NCBI GenBank assembly: GCA_041946965.1
Contig: JBHGBM010000060.1
Location: 1-34,648 of the forward strand
DNA from: JBHGBM01 sp041946965
GTDB taxonomy: Bacteria; Acidobacteriota; Terriglobia; Bryobacterales; Bryobacteraceae
DNA length: 34,648 bases
Direction of reading: 5' to 3'
Both the position numbers and the translations under genes were made by a program. The notes beneath the pieces are model-generated. The model saw only the letters and a program-made list of their open reading frames with translations, ran no database searches and was not told the origin of the DNA. Below are positions 34,001 through 34,648 of the stretch, piece by piece; positions within the stretch are counted from its first letter, which is position 1, and every line of letters begins with the position of its first letter.

Positions 34001-34528
34001 CAGCGCGTTGCGCGCCATGGCCTCCCGGCCGCCCGAATTCGTATCCACCACGCCGGGAACCGTGATGAGGTAGGACGCGAAGTCGCGGCCCTTCACCGCG
34101 ATATCGTTCACCTGCTGGCCGGTCACAAGGCCCGACCGTTCGCCGCTCGAAACCTGGACCGGCGTGCCTTGCGCCTCCACCGTGACGCTCTCCACCAGGC
34201 CGCCGACTTCGAGCGCGATCCGTCCGAGGCTGCGGACCTCGCCGGCGGTCAAGACGATATCGCGGATCACCACGGTCTTGAATCCGCCGGCCTGAATGGT
34301 CACGTCGTACCTGCCTGGCGCGACGTTGGGGACCACGAAACTGCCGTCCTGCTCGGTGGAGAACGTGCGCGTGGTCCCCTTGGCCTGATCGGCGAGGACG
34401 CCCTTCGCTCCCGCGACACTGCCGCCGCTGGGATCTACCACCGAACCGTTTACCGTGGTGTAGATGTTCTGACTGTAAGCAAACGAGGCTGCAAGGATCA
34501 AGCAGCCGGTCATCTTCAGGACGTTCAT
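31079..34528 (-). CDS. Oar-like TonB-dependent receptor with carboxypeptidase-regulatory domain (second)
   Basis: The 1149-residue protein has the same architecture as the first receptor. A signal peptide ends near SFAYSQ. The carboxypeptidase-regulatory domain (about 22-110, VNGSVVDPSGGSVAGAKG) is followed by the plug (VTGQQVNDIAVKGRDFASYL) and a barrel ending LSLRLMF. The two are clearly homologous but diverged, so they probably take different ligands. The ATG at 34528 is chosen because GGAGG (34537-34541) lies 8 nt upstream; a GTG at 34537 would overlap that ribosome binding site. An unidentified gene ends just upstream on the same strand, so they may form an operon. Confidence 0.92.
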   Translation of the reverse strand: MNVLKMTGCLILAASFAYSQNIYTTVNGSVVDPSGGSVAGAKGVLADQAKGTTRTFSTEQDGSFVVPNVAPGRYDVTIQAGGFKTVVIRDIVLTAGEVRSLGRIALEVGGLVESVTVEAQGTPVQVSSGERSGLVTGQQVNDIAVKGRDFASYLITVPGVVDTNSGGREAMARNALGGIHINGSRETSVLMMVDGMPSMDAGNNGVPDEPNMDAIAEVKIMASNYQAEYGRNAGGLITIVTKSGSKNFSGSAYDFYRHESLNANDFFNNRTGTKKAPYRYRITGYSIGGPVLLPKLNFNRNRDKLFFFFSQELVGSRNNWAPQFINTPTQLERNGDFSRSFDVNGALIPVKDPTTGQVFPGNVIPKDRINKLGQAMLNFLPLPNYTDPDPANLYRRNYRTVPSGGWPRRQEVVRVDYNITPSFQVFYRLLEDANRLLLQTGSGGWPAGSLNYLLSPVMWDRPARAQAIHATNVFSPTLVNEVTFTRSFNNVITYATNPSVLDRSLMGNPAQWFKDERASSMYIPALTFGGTPVNTANTTLEPRLPDQLPDPGYTVTENLSKVWRNHSLKAGVYVEWNNKIQSASSNIRGAFSFARDTNNPIDTGHGYANALIGNFQSYSEATRQPQGNYVFWDVEWYVQDNWRVSRKLTLDLGLRLYHMPPTKDRGGALATFIPSLYDASKAPALYMPARDASNRRVAKDPRTGALAPFPLIGLFVPNSGDYSNGSRVAGDGIPKSLYSSPWLGWAPRFGFAYDVFGNGKTAIRGGFGVFKDKVTGNTIYSSAANPPAAFTPTLYYGTLDTYAQNQGVVGPSAVTGLWGHHPLPSVMNYSFSIQHQLRTTTFDVAYVGSLARHLSVQRNINAIPMFARFDPKNMDPTQSGVPLQDNFFRPYSGYGNINQREFTGTSNYHSLQVSAARRFAKGVQFGVAYTWSKTLTVSSGDNGGLTSYFSDRSWNYGPANFDQPHTLVFNYIYDLPGIGARTGVRPLKWVLDNWQISGITSFMSGNPFTPGFTTVDGQEITGSSDGARITVVGNPKLEKSQKTFNRTFNTDAFRRTPQREFGNAGVGILYGPGINNWDLAISKRFPLFSERRYVQFRTEMFNAFNHTQFAGQNATARFDRNGVQTDPNFGAYTSTMKPRIIQLSLRLMF

Positions 34529-34552
34529 GTTGTACACCTCCGCAGGTTGGTC

Positions 34553-34648
34553 TTAGGCGCTTTCGTAGAGACGGGTCAGAACGAACTCGCGGTGCCCGAG
34601 CACCTCGGCGCTGGTCAGGCGGCCATTGGCCGTCCGGAAAATGAGATC
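34553..34648 (-). CDS. 3' end of an unidentified gene (partial)
   Basis: A minus-strand frame enters from the right edge and stops with TAA at 34553. The 31 visible residues include GRLTSAEVLGHREFVLTRLY. I do not recognise the family. The stop is 24 nt before the second receptor gene on the same strand, consistent with co-transcription. The coding call rests on the open frame and its plausible composition only. Confidence 0.45.
   Translation of the reverse strand, partial: DLIFRTANGRLTSAEVLGHREFVLTRLYESA

Overview
The window is about 34.6 kb of GC-rich, gene-dense bacterial chromosome. It holds about 27 complete protein genes, plus one probable gene end at each edge. No rRNA, tRNA, CRISPR array, insertion sequence or phage gene was seen, and no gene-free stretch exceeds 300 bases. 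Two very large Oar-like TonB-dependent receptors with an N-terminal carboxypeptidase-regulatory domain, an imuA-imuB-dnaE2 mutasome, a tandem ThyX-like protein and a FecR-domain exported protein together suggest an acidobacterium, perhaps near Solibacter/Bryobacter. That placement is inference from gene content; no marker gene was compared.

Layout. At 1-2562 (minus strand) are a DUF47/PhoU-like regulator with a PiT phosphate transporter, and a TtcA-type tRNA thiolase. At 2592-7383 (plus strand) is a tightly packed operon of rsmB, rpe, a BamD lipoprotein, a response regulator, yajQ and an alpha/beta hydrolase, several with overlapping start and stop codons. A receiver-like gene lacking the phosphorylation residues faces it. 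At 7982-9680 (plus) are a TlpA/AhpC-like thioredoxin-fold protein, a stand-alone NuoI-type ferredoxin and serine acetyltransferase. At 9684-14838 (minus) is dut-gltX-glnS-carbamoyltransferase, followed divergently by a two-domain ThyX-like protein. At 16419-19847 (minus) is the first Oar-like receptor, then yjbQ (minus) and a single-domain response regulator (plus). At 20781-24883 (plus) are a TIM-barrel sugar isomerase/epimerase, a PfkB kinase, a membrane glycosyltransferase and a DapF homologue, the last three overlapping. At 24945-30895 (plus) are the FecR-domain protein and the imuA-imuB-dnaE2 cassette. At 31079-34528 (minus) is the second Oar-like receptor.

Most notable observations. (1) The DapF homologue keeps the substrate-binding signature but has serine at both catalytic cysteine positions and glutamine at a conserved active-site histidine position. 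(2) Several genes have a TANNNT box exactly 6 nt before the start codon and no Shine-Dalgarno sequence, which suggests leaderless transcripts. (3) Three divergent gene pairs are separated by only 25-29 bp, each gap holding one AT-rich island that reads as a -10 box in both directions. (4) The tandem ThyX-like protein has lost most of the canonical ThyX motif in both halves. (5) The mutasome operon carries a long inverted repeat over its promoter, a candidate SOS operator.
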